Shown: piece by piece, positions 28,255-37,018 of the stretch
Layout of the letters: every line of letters starts with the position of its first letter
Position numbering within the stretch: position 1 is the stretch's first letter
DNA from: Sporichthya polymorpha DSM 43042
Lineage (GTDB): Bacteria > Actinomycetota > Actinomycetes > Sporichthyales > Sporichthyaceae
DNA: 64,000 nt
NCBI RefSeq assembly: GCF_000384115.1
Contig: NZ_KB913029.1
Span: forward strand, 3,571,057-3,635,056
Direction: 5' to 3'
The notes under the pieces: model-generated
Told to the model about the DNA's origin: nothing
What the model saw: the letters and a program-made list of their open reading frames with translations, nothing else
The model's database searches: none
Program-made: the position numbers and the translations under genes

Positions 28255-28754
28255 GTAGCGCAGCGGATCGTGGGGCGCGGAAGGTGACAGCGGTTAGAGC
28301 TTCGACCCCGAAGCTCGCCCTGCCGCTCGCAATGCTCCTACTCGGCAGCGCCGCCTGCTCAAACGATGACGCGAACTTGCGGTTGGAACTCACGCCCACA
28401 ATCGCATGCAACGAGGCCGCCTCTCACTCAGAGGCGATCGGACTTGGCGACCGGGTCGAGCTCGTGCGAGCAGAGAGGACGACGGGGAAAGGTCTTCGCG
28501 CGTGGCTCGTCGTCCGCCACGGCGCGGCCGGGCCCGCCCAGACAGCCTCGCCCACGATCAGGTCCGACGACCTCGTCGATGTCTGCGTGTTCCGCGGCTC
28601 CTCTCCGCGGCCCATCTCGGTGCCCCCAGGATCGAGCATCGACACTGCCGGCGTGAGGGTGCTCGTGCGCTTCGGCGGCGTGACCTTGGACGCCGTCGGT
28701 GCCCCCGATCAGCTCGCGAGGGAACTCGACAACCTCCCGGGAAAATCGCGTTAG
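28251..28754 (+). CDS. Hypothetical small lipoprotein (second of the pair)
   Basis: 167 residues; the signal LPLAMLLLGSAACSNDD is a plausible lipobox (A-A-C) at about residue 36 after a basic N-terminus. The mature region has two Cys (IACNEAAS, VDVCVFRG). No known domain recognised. Overlap with the upstream stop by 4 bp makes it a true operon partner. The mature segment RVELVRAERTTGKGLRAWLVVRHG resembles a small beta-domain only in composition. Confidence 0.65.
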   Translation: MSSAADRGARKVTAVRASTPKLALPLAMLLLGSAACSNDDANLRLELTPTIACNEAASHSEAIGLGDRVELVRAERTTGKGLRAWLVVRHGAAGPAQTASPTIRSDDLVDVCVFRGSSPRPISVPPGSSIDTAGVRVLVRFGGVTLDAVGAPDQLARELDNLPGKSR

Positions 28755-28883
28755 AAGACCGATCTCCTAGGCCGCTGCCCTCGTGCATCACGCGTCTTCT
28801 GTTCCCGGAGGTTTCGCGGATGTTCGCGCTCCGAGGTTTGCGCCGGCGGATCGACGGCGAGTCCCGCTGACCCTCCGCGCCGA

Positions 28884-29413
28884 TTAGGTGAAGTCCGAGT
28901 AGGCGAGGTGCTCGCCGCAGTGCAGGCACCGGAAAAGGTACGCAGCCGGTTGGCCGTCGGCGCTCAACGCGTGTAGATAGCCGTCGAGCTGCTGCTCCGA
29001 CCAGCCCGTCCCGGCAATGTCCGCGCGGAGCGACTGCACCGCGTCCGGCAGATCCGCGACCTGCGCCCATCCGACGACGCCGAGGAACGCTGCCGCGTCA
29101 TTGCAGTGGTATAGCCACCGCTCCTGCTGCCAACCCGAGAAGCCCGGCGTGCGCACGGTGATCGTGTCGACGATCTCCCGCGCGACCCCGGCCGGCGCCC
29201 CGTAGGCGTCGGTCAGGGATGCGTCGTGCATGGCGAGGGGCCGTCGGCGATGCACCACGGGCACACCGTCTCGAACTCCTCTTCGGCGTAGATGTTCGCC
29301 GTGTACCGCCAACCCCGCGGGAGGTCGCAGAACTCGCAGGTGTCCTCGGTGGCCTCGATCGACCCGGTGCCGACGGGATCGGGGTGGTAGCGGAATACCG
29401 GCAACTCGCTCAT
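28884..29413 (-). pseudogene. cbrC: CbrC family protein gene broken by a frameshift
   Basis: The N-terminal frame starts at 29413: [28 protein letters not shown], then the family motif VCPWCIADG, and stops soon after at about 29213. The C-terminal continuation, [35 protein letters not shown] and NDAAAFLGVVGW, is in another frame. One extra C in the CCCC run near 29236 would restore a continuous CbrC protein of about 176 residues. CbrC-family proteins (UPF0167), named after the CreB-regulated E. coli gene reported to alter colicin E2 tolerance, are small Cys-rich proteins. Either a real pseudogene or a sequencing error in a homopolymer. Confidence 0.8.
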
Positions 29414-29721
29414 TTGCCAATGTTGTCGCACCGCCGGGCCCACGTGGGCGAGCAATTTCGGTTCACGGGCTGAGTGACGAACTGAGTGACAATCGCCCCG
29501 TCCGACCCGGCACAATCACGCACGCCGGAGGACAGGCCAACCGGGACCTGACTTGTGGTTCTCACAGGTAGTTGCACCAGTTTCTGTAGATGGCATGGAA
29601 CTGCTCCCCACCTCCGCCGTCGGCGGTCGCGGTCCCGTCACTCTGCATCCGGGCAGCGCCGCTTCCGAGGTCGCCTCGGCGACCTGATGCCCGCCGCAAC
29701 GAGTAGGGACGTCTGTCGGCC

Positions 29722-29727
29722 TAGCCT
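29722..29727 (+). promoter_or_regulatory. -10 element of leaderless promoter for the gene at 29734
   Basis: TAGCCT followed by 6 nt and GTG 29734. This prefers GTG 29734 over the adjacent GTG 29731. Confidence 0.5.
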
Positions 29728-29733
29728 GGAGTG

Positions 29734-30189
29734 GTGCTCGACGACCTAGCCGGCGCCCTGATCGGCGGAATGATCGGTGAGGGAATCGCCGTGGGCGTCG
29801 CACGTGGTCGGGCCAAACGCAAGGCCCGGCGATTCCTCGCCGGGGAGACGGTCCAGTTCCGGGCGCACCTGAGGTTCGACGGAGAGCATTCACGCCGCGG
29901 TCGGTTGCGCGTCAGCCCTGGGACCGAAGAGGCCACTTGGACGCGATGGCCGCGGTGGGGGCGGCCTGAGGTGGAGCTGATGCTTCTGGGCGGCAAGGGC
30001 TTCCCAGATCACATCCGGTGGGGATCGATAACTGGCAACATCCCCGCGCACGGCTGGCGGGTCCGGACCGGCCCCGAGGCGTTCGCAACACTCTTACTCG
30101 AGCGGAACTACCTCGCTGTCTTTGCACCCCTCGTAAGCCTCGGCGACGTGCCGTTCGCTAAGTCGCACCGTCGGCACAAGCCGAGCTGA
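29734..30189 (+). CDS. Hypothetical protein
   Basis: 151 residues. The N-terminus has a Gly/Ala-rich hydrophobic helix (LDDLAGALIGGMIGEGIAVGVARG) followed by a strongly basic stretch (RAKRKARRFL), which looks like a single membrane anchor or amphipathic helix. The rest is rich in Trp and Arg (TWTRWPRWGRPEVELML) and probably a small beta-barrel-like domain. No family recognised. The start is decided by the -10 hexamer 6 nt upstream. It stands alone, divergent from the broken cbrC gene. Confidence 0.6.
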   Translation: MLDDLAGALIGGMIGEGIAVGVARGRAKRKARRFLAGETVQFRAHLRFDGEHSRRGRLRVSPGTEEATWTRWPRWGRPEVELMLLGGKGFPDHIRWGSITGNIPAHGWRVRTGPEAFATLLLERNYLAVFAPLVSLGDVPFAKSHRRHKPS

Positions 30190-30455
30190 CTCTCATAACG
30201 ACCCAAGTGGTTTCCGTTGTCTGCGGTGCGCTCGCTCGGCTGAGGGGTTGTCGAAGTCGCGTGCGTATCAGACACGCGCCCCGAGCGTGGAGTGGGCGGC
30301 CAACGACCTTGGCGCGAATCGACGGGTCACTTACGGACACCCGCGGGGTGAGCAAGTCCACGACCGGCGGGGCCCCAACTTGCAGCTCAGACCCAGTGCC
30401 CGGAGCTTGCCTTCTCTAAGCAGCCGATCAGCGCGGGCGACCACCGCGCCGCAAG
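30190..30455. other. Intergenic stretch, nothing recognised
   Basis: No gene, repeat or RNA could be supported here. Confidence 0.4.
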
Positions 30456-30821
30456 CTATGTCTGCGGCGGAACGTCGAACGCCAGGAGTCGCACGCCGCC
30501 CTCGGCGCCGTGCACGATTAGGACGCCTGGCCTTTCCATTGTCGCCTCGCGCCCGGACGCCGAGTGGGGATCGCGGAGCAGTTCCGCGATCTCTCGGAGC
30601 AAACCTTCCGCCACCTCGCTCGGAGCCTTCGTCGGGAGCGGTCCGGAAGGGCAGCCGGGAACGCCGCAGTCGACATCGGGGTCGGCAGCGGCCCCCAGCT
30701 CGTGCTCGAACTCGTAGTGGAAGCAGACGTAGTGCATCCCCTCAAAGATGCTGTAGTCGGCCGCGTAGGTGACGACGGCGCGGCCGCATCGCCGGCAGAT
30801 CGGGGACCCAGGCTCGGACAC
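30456..30821 (-). CDS. Hypothetical protein with N-terminal CxxC motif
   Basis: 121 residues. The N-terminus carries a zinc-ribbon-like knuckle (SPICRRCGRAVVTYA), and a second Cys pair follows near residue 52-57 (VDCGVPGCPSG), which could complete a four-Cys zinc site. Between them is an aromatic segment (YSIFEGMHYVCFHYEFEHE). The GTG start at 30821 is supported by TAGGGT 6 nt upstream, which makes it a credible gene rather than a chance frame. No family name can be given. Confidence 0.6.
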   Translation of the reverse strand: MSEPGSPICRRCGRAVVTYAADYSIFEGMHYVCFHYEFEHELGAAADPDVDCGVPGCPSGPLPTKAPSEVAEGLLREIAELLRDPHSASGREATMERPGVLIVHGAEGGVRLLAFDVPPQT

Positions 30822-30827
30822 GTCAGA

Positions 30828-30833
30828 ACCCTA
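30828..30833 (-). promoter_or_regulatory. -10 element of leaderless promoter for the gene ending at 30456
   Basis: TAGGGT on the minus strand, 6 nt before GTG 30821. Confidence 0.5.
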
Positions 30834-31286
30834 GTTCCTGATCGGCCCGGGCCGACCAGGTCCATCCCGCAACCTCGAGCAGCCCTCCAGCCGTGCAATT
30901 AGCTGCGATTACGGAGGCGCATCCGGGGTCTCGAACGGGCGACGTCGTGCGGTGCGGTGAGCGTTGCGACTTCGACATCTGGGCGCAAGAACGGTCTGAG
31001 CGCCGAGGTGACGGCAACCCTGACGGCAACGTCCCGGGGTCGAATGACATCGACCCCGGACGCCTATGGACTGCACGCTTGCTCGCGGTCACCTAGCCGT
31101 GAGGACGGAACCGGCCTGATGAGGAAGCGGCCCAGCGCGCGTACAGCGAAGGGCGTAACACGGCGCGGTGCGCGCGCTGGTCTTGTTCACTGGCAGCGCG
31201 AGCGCCCTGGCCGACCTTGCGTACTGGGATCCATGGAGGGAACCTGTGGACAGACGATTGACAGCGCCCCGCGAGGGGGTGGACCG
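30834..31286. other. Intergenic stretch, nothing recognised
   Basis: Several short frames exist but none has a ribosome-binding site, leaderless promoter or known domain. Confidence 0.4.
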
Positions 31287-31712
31287 ATGAGGATGTGGAT
31301 CGCCGCTGCGGCGATCGTCGTGCTGAGCGGCGCCGGTGTCGCCGTCGCCGCCACCCAGGACGACCCGTCGCCGACGCCGGGCAAGAAGAACTCGGTTGGC
31401 TGTGTTCCGTCCACCGACGGCCAGCAGGTAACCGGGCCGGACGCCTGCGGCCCGGGGAACTACCCCATGTCCGCGTTCCACAAAGACGCGGAGGGACTGA
31501 TCGCCCTCAGCTGTGGTGACGACTTCGGCTTCGGTCGGCCGAAGGGTGCACCCGAGCCCACGCCGGCGCCCAAAGGCGAGCCGGATCCGAGCTGCCACCC
31601 CATGAGTGAAGCCGACCTGGAGAAGGATGCCGAACTGGCGAAGAGGGCCGACGAGGATTACGCAAAGGGCCTCAACCAGGGCGTCGCACCGGTCGAGGGC
31701 CCGACGCAATAA
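31287..31712 (+). CDS. Hypothetical secreted protein
   Basis: 141 residues. ATG 31287 is preceded by GAGGGGGTGG and starts a Sec-type signal peptide: MRMWIAAAAIVVLSGAGVAVAATQ with likely cleavage after AVA. The mature protein is hydrophilic, has four Cys (SVGCVPS, DACGPG, LSCGDD, PSCHPM) that could form two disulfides, and a Pro/Lys linker (APEPTPAPKGEPDP). The C-terminus is acidic and helical. No family recognised; the Cys spacing suggests a small extracellular domain. Confidence 0.65.
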   Translation: MRMWIAAAAIVVLSGAGVAVAATQDDPSPTPGKKNSVGCVPSTDGQQVTGPDACGPGNYPMSAFHKDAEGLIALSCGDDFGFGRPKGAPEPTPAPKGEPDPSCHPMSEADLEKDAELAKRADEDYAKGLNQGVAPVEGPTQ

Positions 31713-32151
31713 GGGCCAAGCTAACTGCGCGGACTCGTCCCCGCACTAGCTGAACGGTTGCCAAGCGGTTGCCTACAGGCCGGGCCCCGGCGGACTGTGT
31801 CGCACGTGAGCACACTGGAGGCGCGGTCCGGCTGACGCGGTGGACGCACATGGACAAGCCGCGGCGATTTTGCAAGGCCGGGCGGAGCGGGCGGGCAACG
31901 TCGCGTTTCCCGATGTCAGGCCGATGTCACATCGCCCGCCCATTCTCACCGGACGCCGCTGGATCTCGCTCGACGTCAGCGGAACGAACACCCAGGTCAG
32001 CAGGCAGATCGCCGGACCGCGGCGGACCGCAATCGACGCTAGTGACCGCTTGTGACGGAACTTTGTAATCGGATGGTCGCATGGGTCCGAGACGGTTTCG
32101 GTCTGCCAAGGACCTCCGGCGCGCCGACCTTGAGCATTCATTCCTACGTCT
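31713..32151. other. Intergenic stretch, nothing recognised
   Basis: No supported gene; only overlapping short frames without start signals. Confidence 0.4.
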
Positions 32152-32157
32152 TACTTT
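32152..32157 (+). promoter_or_regulatory. -10 element of leaderless promoter for the gene at 32164
   Basis: TACTTT, then 6 nt, then ATG 32164. Confidence 0.5.
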
Positions 32158-32163
32158 CGCGGC

Positions 32164-32916
32164 ATGGTGCAGATCGCTCTCGAGGACAACACCTTTCTGG
32201 GCATTGACGCGGACTGGGTGTCCGTGGCCGCTGCAATCGTTGCGCTGGTCGCGCTGACCGTCACCGTGTGGCAGGCGATCGTGGCAACGCGCGAGGCCGG
32301 TACGGCTAGAGACCAAGCCGAGTACGCCAAGCGGCAAGCCGAACAAGCCGAAGAGCAGACCCGGTTGCACCGGAAGCTCGCGGAGGACGCAACGCTCCCT
32401 TATGTGTGGGTGGACGTTCGCCCCGACATGGCCCAGGGGGTCCTGCTTCGGCTCGTGTTGCGAAACGAGGGCCCCACGGTCGCGACGAACGTCCGAGTTA
32501 CCTTCGAGCCGGCTTTGCAGGAGGAGCCCGGTCTGCGCAGCCTCGCCCCAGTGGAGGGACGTCTGCGGGATGGCATCCCATCAATGCCACCCGGACGTGA
32601 GCTGCGTTGGGTGGTGGGGAGAAGCTTCAATCTGCTCAGCGACATCAGCGTGCCGAAGGCCTACACCGTCACGGTCGACGCCAACGGGCCCGATGGTCGG
32701 CCCGTGCCCACTTTGCGATACACCGTCGATATGACTGACTATGAGCTGGCGCACGGACTACCAGATGGGTCCCTGCACGTGTTGACCAAGGAGATCCACA
32801 AGCTCGCTGGTGAAATGGCTGCCCGACGCAGCGGGCTGGAGCCGTCGACAAACCTCGATCTGGACGTCACGGAACATCAGGAGGACTGGGTCCGACGCCT
32901 CCGATCAGACGACTAA
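32164..32916 (+). CDS. Hypothetical membrane-anchored protein with coiled coil
   Basis: 250 residues. One transmembrane helix near the N-terminus (VAAAIVALVALTVTVWQAIVA, about residues 21-41), then a coiled coil (TREAGTARDQAEYAKRQAEQAEEQTRLHRK), then a beta-rich domain (LPYVWVDVRPD, LVLRNEGPTVATNVRVTFEP) that looks Ig-like or like the FxLD membrane-protein domains. This topology, a single helix with a helical stalk and beta head, is common in actinobacterial proteins of unknown function. ATG 32164 is supported by the leaderless -10. No enzymatic motif is seen. Confidence 0.65.
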   Translation: MVQIALEDNTFLGIDADWVSVAAAIVALVALTVTVWQAIVATREAGTARDQAEYAKRQAEQAEEQTRLHRKLAEDATLPYVWVDVRPDMAQGVLLRLVLRNEGPTVATNVRVTFEPALQEEPGLRSLAPVEGRLRDGIPSMPPGRELRWVVGRSFNLLSDISVPKAYTVTVDANGPDGRPVPTLRYTVDMTDYELAHGLPDGSLHVLTKEIHKLAGEMAARRSGLEPSTNLDLDVTEHQEDWVRRLRSDD

Positions 32917-33093
32917 AGACGATGGCTGAGGTATACGGCATGCCACTCGCGGTGACGCATAGTCAGATCTTCGAGCTCGAGTCAGCAGAAAATCAGTAGA
33001 CCGCCGACCACTGAGCACTACCAGCAACCTCTGGCTTGGGCAGCAAAACCCGGGCGGGCGGCCGCGGACGGCGGGGGCCGAATTAGGAGTGCG

Positions 33094-33348
33094 GTGGTGC
33101 AGGTTCGCCGGCGGCGCAGAATGCGCTCGAAGGCGAGGTGGCAGCTCACCTCGGTGATGCCGAACACGAATCGCGCCGAGGCTGACCTGATCGGCCGGGA
33201 AAAACGGAACGGGGCGAGCCCGAAGGTAGTCCGCATCGAGGTCGGTGAAGTCACCATCCGGGCCCCTTACGATCGGACCGGCACGTTCGAGGCGAAGATG
33301 GCGCGCCGGTTAGGCATGGCGCCCCTCGACCGTGGCAGCGCGTGCTGA
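33094..33348 (+). pseudogene. Remnant of an IS256-family (mutator) transposase
   Basis: 84-codon open frame containing EKRNGASPKVVRIEVGEVTI followed by RAPYDRTGTFEAKMARR, which matches the N-terminal part of IS256-family transposases (NG..PK.V.TEVG.V.I.VPRDR.GTFEP). The DDE catalytic region is missing, so the copy is dead. It lies just upstream of the Rhs locus and is one of several transposon scars there. Confidence 0.7.
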
Positions 33349-33812
33349 TCCGCGCCGGGCTGGCGGCACTTGCGGACCTGCATCTGGCTACTGTGCGAGT
33401 TGCGCAAGAGGTCTCACGCACACTACGAACGCGACCGTTCCCGGCGCATGACCCGACCTGTCACCAGATCGTGCCGCGGACCCGTGGCCCCGCAGGCGGT
33501 CTGCTGTGGGCCCACGCCCAGAGTCGCCGCCACGTCCGGCTCAATGCTTGACGACTGCTGCGAGCGGTGGTCAACGCGGGGGAGCAAGGCGGGACATCAC
33601 CGGGTCCGCAACGCCGTCAATCGGGGATTGATTAGCGGAAGGATTCTGACGACCCATCAATACGCCGTCGTGCCCACATTACAGTTCGCTCAGCGCGAGG
33701 CGAGCCCGACCGCGCCTTCCGGGTTGCCATGAGTTGTTCTTCCGCGGGCTACTTGCCTGTTCCGGGGTCGGTGTTCCAAGATGACCGCGCGTGACTGGTT
33801 CGTCACCGTCGA
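33349..33812. other. Intergenic stretch upstream of the Rhs locus, nothing recognised
   Basis: It follows the IS256 remnant and may include more of its debris. No gene supported; the promoter of the toxin locus probably lies here but I cannot point to it. Confidence 0.4.
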
Positions 33813-33827
33813 GTGAGCGGGGAGCGG

Positions 33828-36800
33828 ATGAGCGGGCGGGCTCGGCGGGGTGGGCGTGGTGTGCCCGGTCAGGGTCGGTTCGGAATCGGGCTCATGCCTG
33901 CGGTGGCGGTGCTTGCGGCCGCGGCGCTCGGTTTCGCGACGTTGGGGGCCCCGGCCGAGATCGCGGCGCGGCTCACTTCGGAGGGTTCCGAACGGGCTCC
34001 AGAGCCGGATGGGGAGGACCCGGGGCCGCTGTCGGAGCGGGAGGCGGCCCAGCTGGCCGCCGAGCGCGGCGCGCCGGTCGAGGCCACGGCGCTAACCGAC
34101 GAACGCCGTGTGGTCATGGCGACGCCCAGCGGGGCATTCTCGGCCGAGCTCTCGCTGTACCCGGCGCGGGTGAAGAACACCAAGGGGGGCTGGGACCCGG
34201 TCGATTTGACGATCGTGGCGCGGCCGGACGGGTCGGTCGGGCCCGCGGTGGCGCCGGTGCCGATGAGCTTTTCGGGCGGGGGCGACGGGGCTGGTCTGGC
34301 CCGGATGTCGCACGCGGGCGGGTCGCTGCAGTTGGGCTGGCGGGGCTCGTTGCCTGCCCCGGTGCTGTCCGGGTCGGTCGCGGTGTACCGGTCGGTGGAG
34401 CCGGGCGTGGACCTGGTTGCGAAAGCGACCGAGCTCGGGCTGAGTACCTATCTGGTCATCCACGACGCCGCCGCGGCCCGCAATCCGAGGCTGCGGGCCA
34501 TCACGTTCGACCTCAATGTCTCGGGCGCGCAGGTCACCAGCGGGGAGGACGGGGAGATCACCGTCCGCAACGACCGTGGCCCGGTCTTCCGCGCCGAGCC
34601 CGCGATGGCTTGGGATTCAGCCGGCTTGGCCGGAACCGCGACTGATGTCGAGTCCGAATCGGAGTCCGACAGCGCCCGGAGCACCGCCAAGGGGCCGGGC
34701 AAAGACCCGGGTATGGCGGGCCCGGAGATGTCCGGCCCGGGCGGCCGGAAGATCCCGGGTGGGGCGACCCGTGAGGAGGCAGCAGCGGCGGCACCATTGT
34801 CCCCGCGCGGGAACCGCCCGCCGCGACCGATCGCGGTGGAAGCGACGGCGAAGACGATCACGTTACGCCCCGGAACACTCCTCACCGATGCTTCGACGGT
34901 TTATCCGCTGGTCTTGGACCCGGTCTGGCAGGCGTACCCGGACAACGACCGTCAGCCGGCGTGGGCGATGGTTTGGTCGAACGGGCAGCAGTGGTTCAAC
35001 AGCACGACGCAGGACCCGCGGGTGGGTTACGACGGGTGGTCGTCGGCGACGAAGAAGTCGCGGGTGTTCTACCGGTTCAGCACGTCGACGCTGACTGGAA
35101 AGAAGATCGACTCCGTCCAGCTCACGCACAAACTCGACCACACGGTCAACCAGGACTGCAGCCTGGACTATTACGGCCCGAAGGTCGAGATTCACCGTAG
35201 CGACGGGTTCACGACCACGACGACGTGGGCGAATCAGCCGGGCGCGATAGGTGGGCTGCTGGCGGCAAACAACCAGGCCATGGGGCACGACAGCTACTGC
35301 TCGGGAACCAAGAATCAAGAGTGGAGCCTGGGTAGCCTCGCGGGCGCCCTCGAGACCGGCATCGGAACGCTGAACCTGCGGATTCGCTCAGAGGATGAGA
35401 CCAACCGCAACGGTTGGCGGGTCTACAACAACGGCGGACTGCGTCCCGCGCTTCGGGTGGACTACCGGGACTATCCGGCCACCCCGACGAACCTGTCGAT
35501 CACGCACTCGAACAACTGGGGAGCCGAGGGCTGGTACACGCGGCGCACCACGCCGGCGGTGGTGGCGTTGTTCACCAACCCCAACGCCGGACCGGTGCAT
35601 TCCCGGTTCGAGATCTGGCAGGGCGCCACCAAGCGCTGGGAGTACAAGGTCAACGAGGGCACCGCCCCGCAGTGGTCCTCCCGCACCGTTCCCGCTACGG
35701 CGGGGCTGCAAAACGGCGGAGTGTATCAGCTGCGCGCGTACGGGCTGGATTCCGAGGCCGGCGAGGCCACGATCGAGTCCAAGACCCCTGCGGTGTTGAA
35801 CTTCCGCGTCGACACCCAAGCCCCGGCGGCGCCCACGGTGACGACCCCGGCCGAGGCGAACCCTGCGCAGAAGTGCGTGATCGGGCACGCCTGCTCGTTC
35901 ACGATGAGCGGTGGGTCGGATGTGGTCGCATTCCAGTACGGGATCAACACCGACACCCCGGTCACCAAGGTCGCTACGAGCGGCGGCGCGCTCAAGACCG
36001 TAACCCCGACCCCGGCCACTTTCGGGCCGGGTTGGTTCACCGCCTACGCCCTGGACAAAGCTGGCAACGTGTCCGCGCCGAGGGTGGCGGACGTCCGGGT
36101 CGAGAGCTCGCGGCTGGCTCATAAGTGGAACCTCGACGGTGACGGCGCCGACTCCGGCGAGCACGGCGGGAACCCGGCAAAGACCTATCCGCTGACCTTC
36201 TACGGCAGCCCGGGATGGCGCGACGACACTGCCATGGAGCTCGACGGGTCCGACCGGGCCTTGAACCTGGACGGCAACGACTGGGCCGCTACCGGTAACA
36301 GCGTTGCCGGCGCCCCGACGGCTGAGGGGTTCGATCTGCGCACCGACCGAGACTTCGCGCTCTCGGCCTGGGTCCGACTGGATGACACCGGCCAGGACGC
36401 GTGGGTGGCAAGTTCGCAGGGTGACGCCGCAGGCCCGGCCGCGAACGCGGCCGTCATGGGTCTGGGTTACAGCAACGGAAACTGGATCTTCCGGGTCAGG
36501 ACGCCGACCGGTGTGGTGCCGCTGGCGGACCCGGACGACCGAAGACTGGTCGACTACGCCGGACCGTCCGAGCCGCAGCTATTGCCGCCGCCAACGACGC
36601 CACCGCCCGACTCGTATCAGATCAGCGTCCCGGCTACCGGCCCGGACGGTCAGAGCGTCACGGGCCACTGGGTGCACCTGGTCGCCATGTTCGATGATCG
36701 GTCCTCCGACGAGTCAGATCTCGGACCGCCCGAGATCAGCCTGTGGGTCAACGGACGCAAGGTCGCCGCGGTCGGTGACCCCCGCCTGCCCGAAACGGTG

Positions 36801-36950
36801 TTCCTGAACCGGCCGGGGTTGCTTATCGGACGCACGGTCGGCTCCCCTGAGGGGTTTTGGCGCGGCGGGATCGATGACGTGCGCGTGTTCCCCGGCATCC
36901 TCGACCGCGGCCAGGTCATCCGCATCGCCAGCGAACGTCGGCCACTATGA
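33828..36950 (+). CDS. Secreted DNRLRE/LamG-type protein, upstream partner of the Rhs toxin
   Basis: 1040 residues. An N-terminal signal or anchor helix (GLMPAVAVLAAAALGFATLGAPAEIA) is followed by a long domain shared with the protein at 57190 (SAELSLYPARVKNTKGGWDPVDLTIV, VEPGVDLVAKATELGL). Residues about 355-545 form a DNRLRE-type beta domain (YPLVLDPVWQAYPDNDRQPAWAM to NGGLRPALRVDYRDYP). Fibronectin-III-like segments follow, and a C-terminal LamG/concanavalin-like domain (about 762-1040: KWNLDGDGADS, DFALSAWVRLDDTG, GRKVAAVGDPRLP, GRTVGSPEGFWRGGIDDVRVFPG). It lies 68 bp before the Rhs gene on the same strand; such proteins are commonly paired with Rhs proteins in actinobacteria, probably in secretion or display. 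ATG 33828 is preceded by GGGGAG; GTG 33813 is an alternative. Confidence 0.85.
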   Translation: MSGRARRGGRGVPGQGRFGIGLMPAVAVLAAAALGFATLGAPAEIAARLTSEGSERAPEPDGEDPGPLSEREAAQLAAERGAPVEATALTDERRVVMATPSGAFSAELSLYPARVKNTKGGWDPVDLTIVARPDGSVGPAVAPVPMSFSGGGDGAGLARMSHAGGSLQLGWRGSLPAPVLSGSVAVYRSVEPGVDLVAKATELGLSTYLVIHDAAAARNPRLRAITFDLNVSGAQVTSGEDGEITVRNDRGPVFRAEPAMAWDSAGLAGTATDVESESESDSARSTAKGPGKDPGMAGPEMSGPGGRKIPGGATREEAAAAAPLSPRGNRPPRPIAVEATAKTITLRPGTLLTDASTVYPLVLDPVWQAYPDNDRQPAWAMVWSNGQQWFNSTTQDPRVGYDGWSSATKKSRVFYRFSTSTLTGKKIDSVQLTHKLDHTVNQDCSLDYYGPKVEIHRSDGFTTTTTWANQPGAIGGLLAANNQAMGHDSYCSGTKNQEWSLGSLAGALETGIGTLNLRIRSEDETNRNGWRVYNNGGLRPALRVDYRDYPATPTNLSITHSNNWGAEGWYTRRTTPAVVALFTNPNAGPVHSRFEIWQGATKRWEYKVNEGTAPQWSSRTVPATAGLQNGGVYQLRAYGLDSEAGEATIESKTPAVLNFRVDTQAPAAPTVTTPAEANPAQKCVIGHACSFTMSGGSDVVAFQYGINTDTPVTKVATSGGALKTVTPTPATFGPGWFTAYALDKAGNVSAPRVADVRVESSRLAHKWNLDGDGADSGEHGGNPAKTYPLTFYGSPGWRDDTAMELDGSDRALNLDGNDWAATGNSVAGAPTAEGFDLRTDRDFALSAWVRLDDTGQDAWVASSQGDAAGPAANAAVMGLGYSNGNWIFRVRTPTGVVPLADPDDRRLVDYAGPSEPQLLPPPTTPPPDSYQISVPATGPDGQSVTGHWVHLVAMFDDRSSDESDLGPPEISLWVNGRKVAAVGDPRLPETVFLNRPGLLIGRTVGSPEGFWRGGIDDVRVFPGILDRGQVIRIASERRPL

Positions 36951-37018
36951 GCAGGCACTTCAGCATCACGCAGTTCTGACTGAGCGTCATCGCGACCGGG
37001 TAAGTGGGGAGAGCCAGG

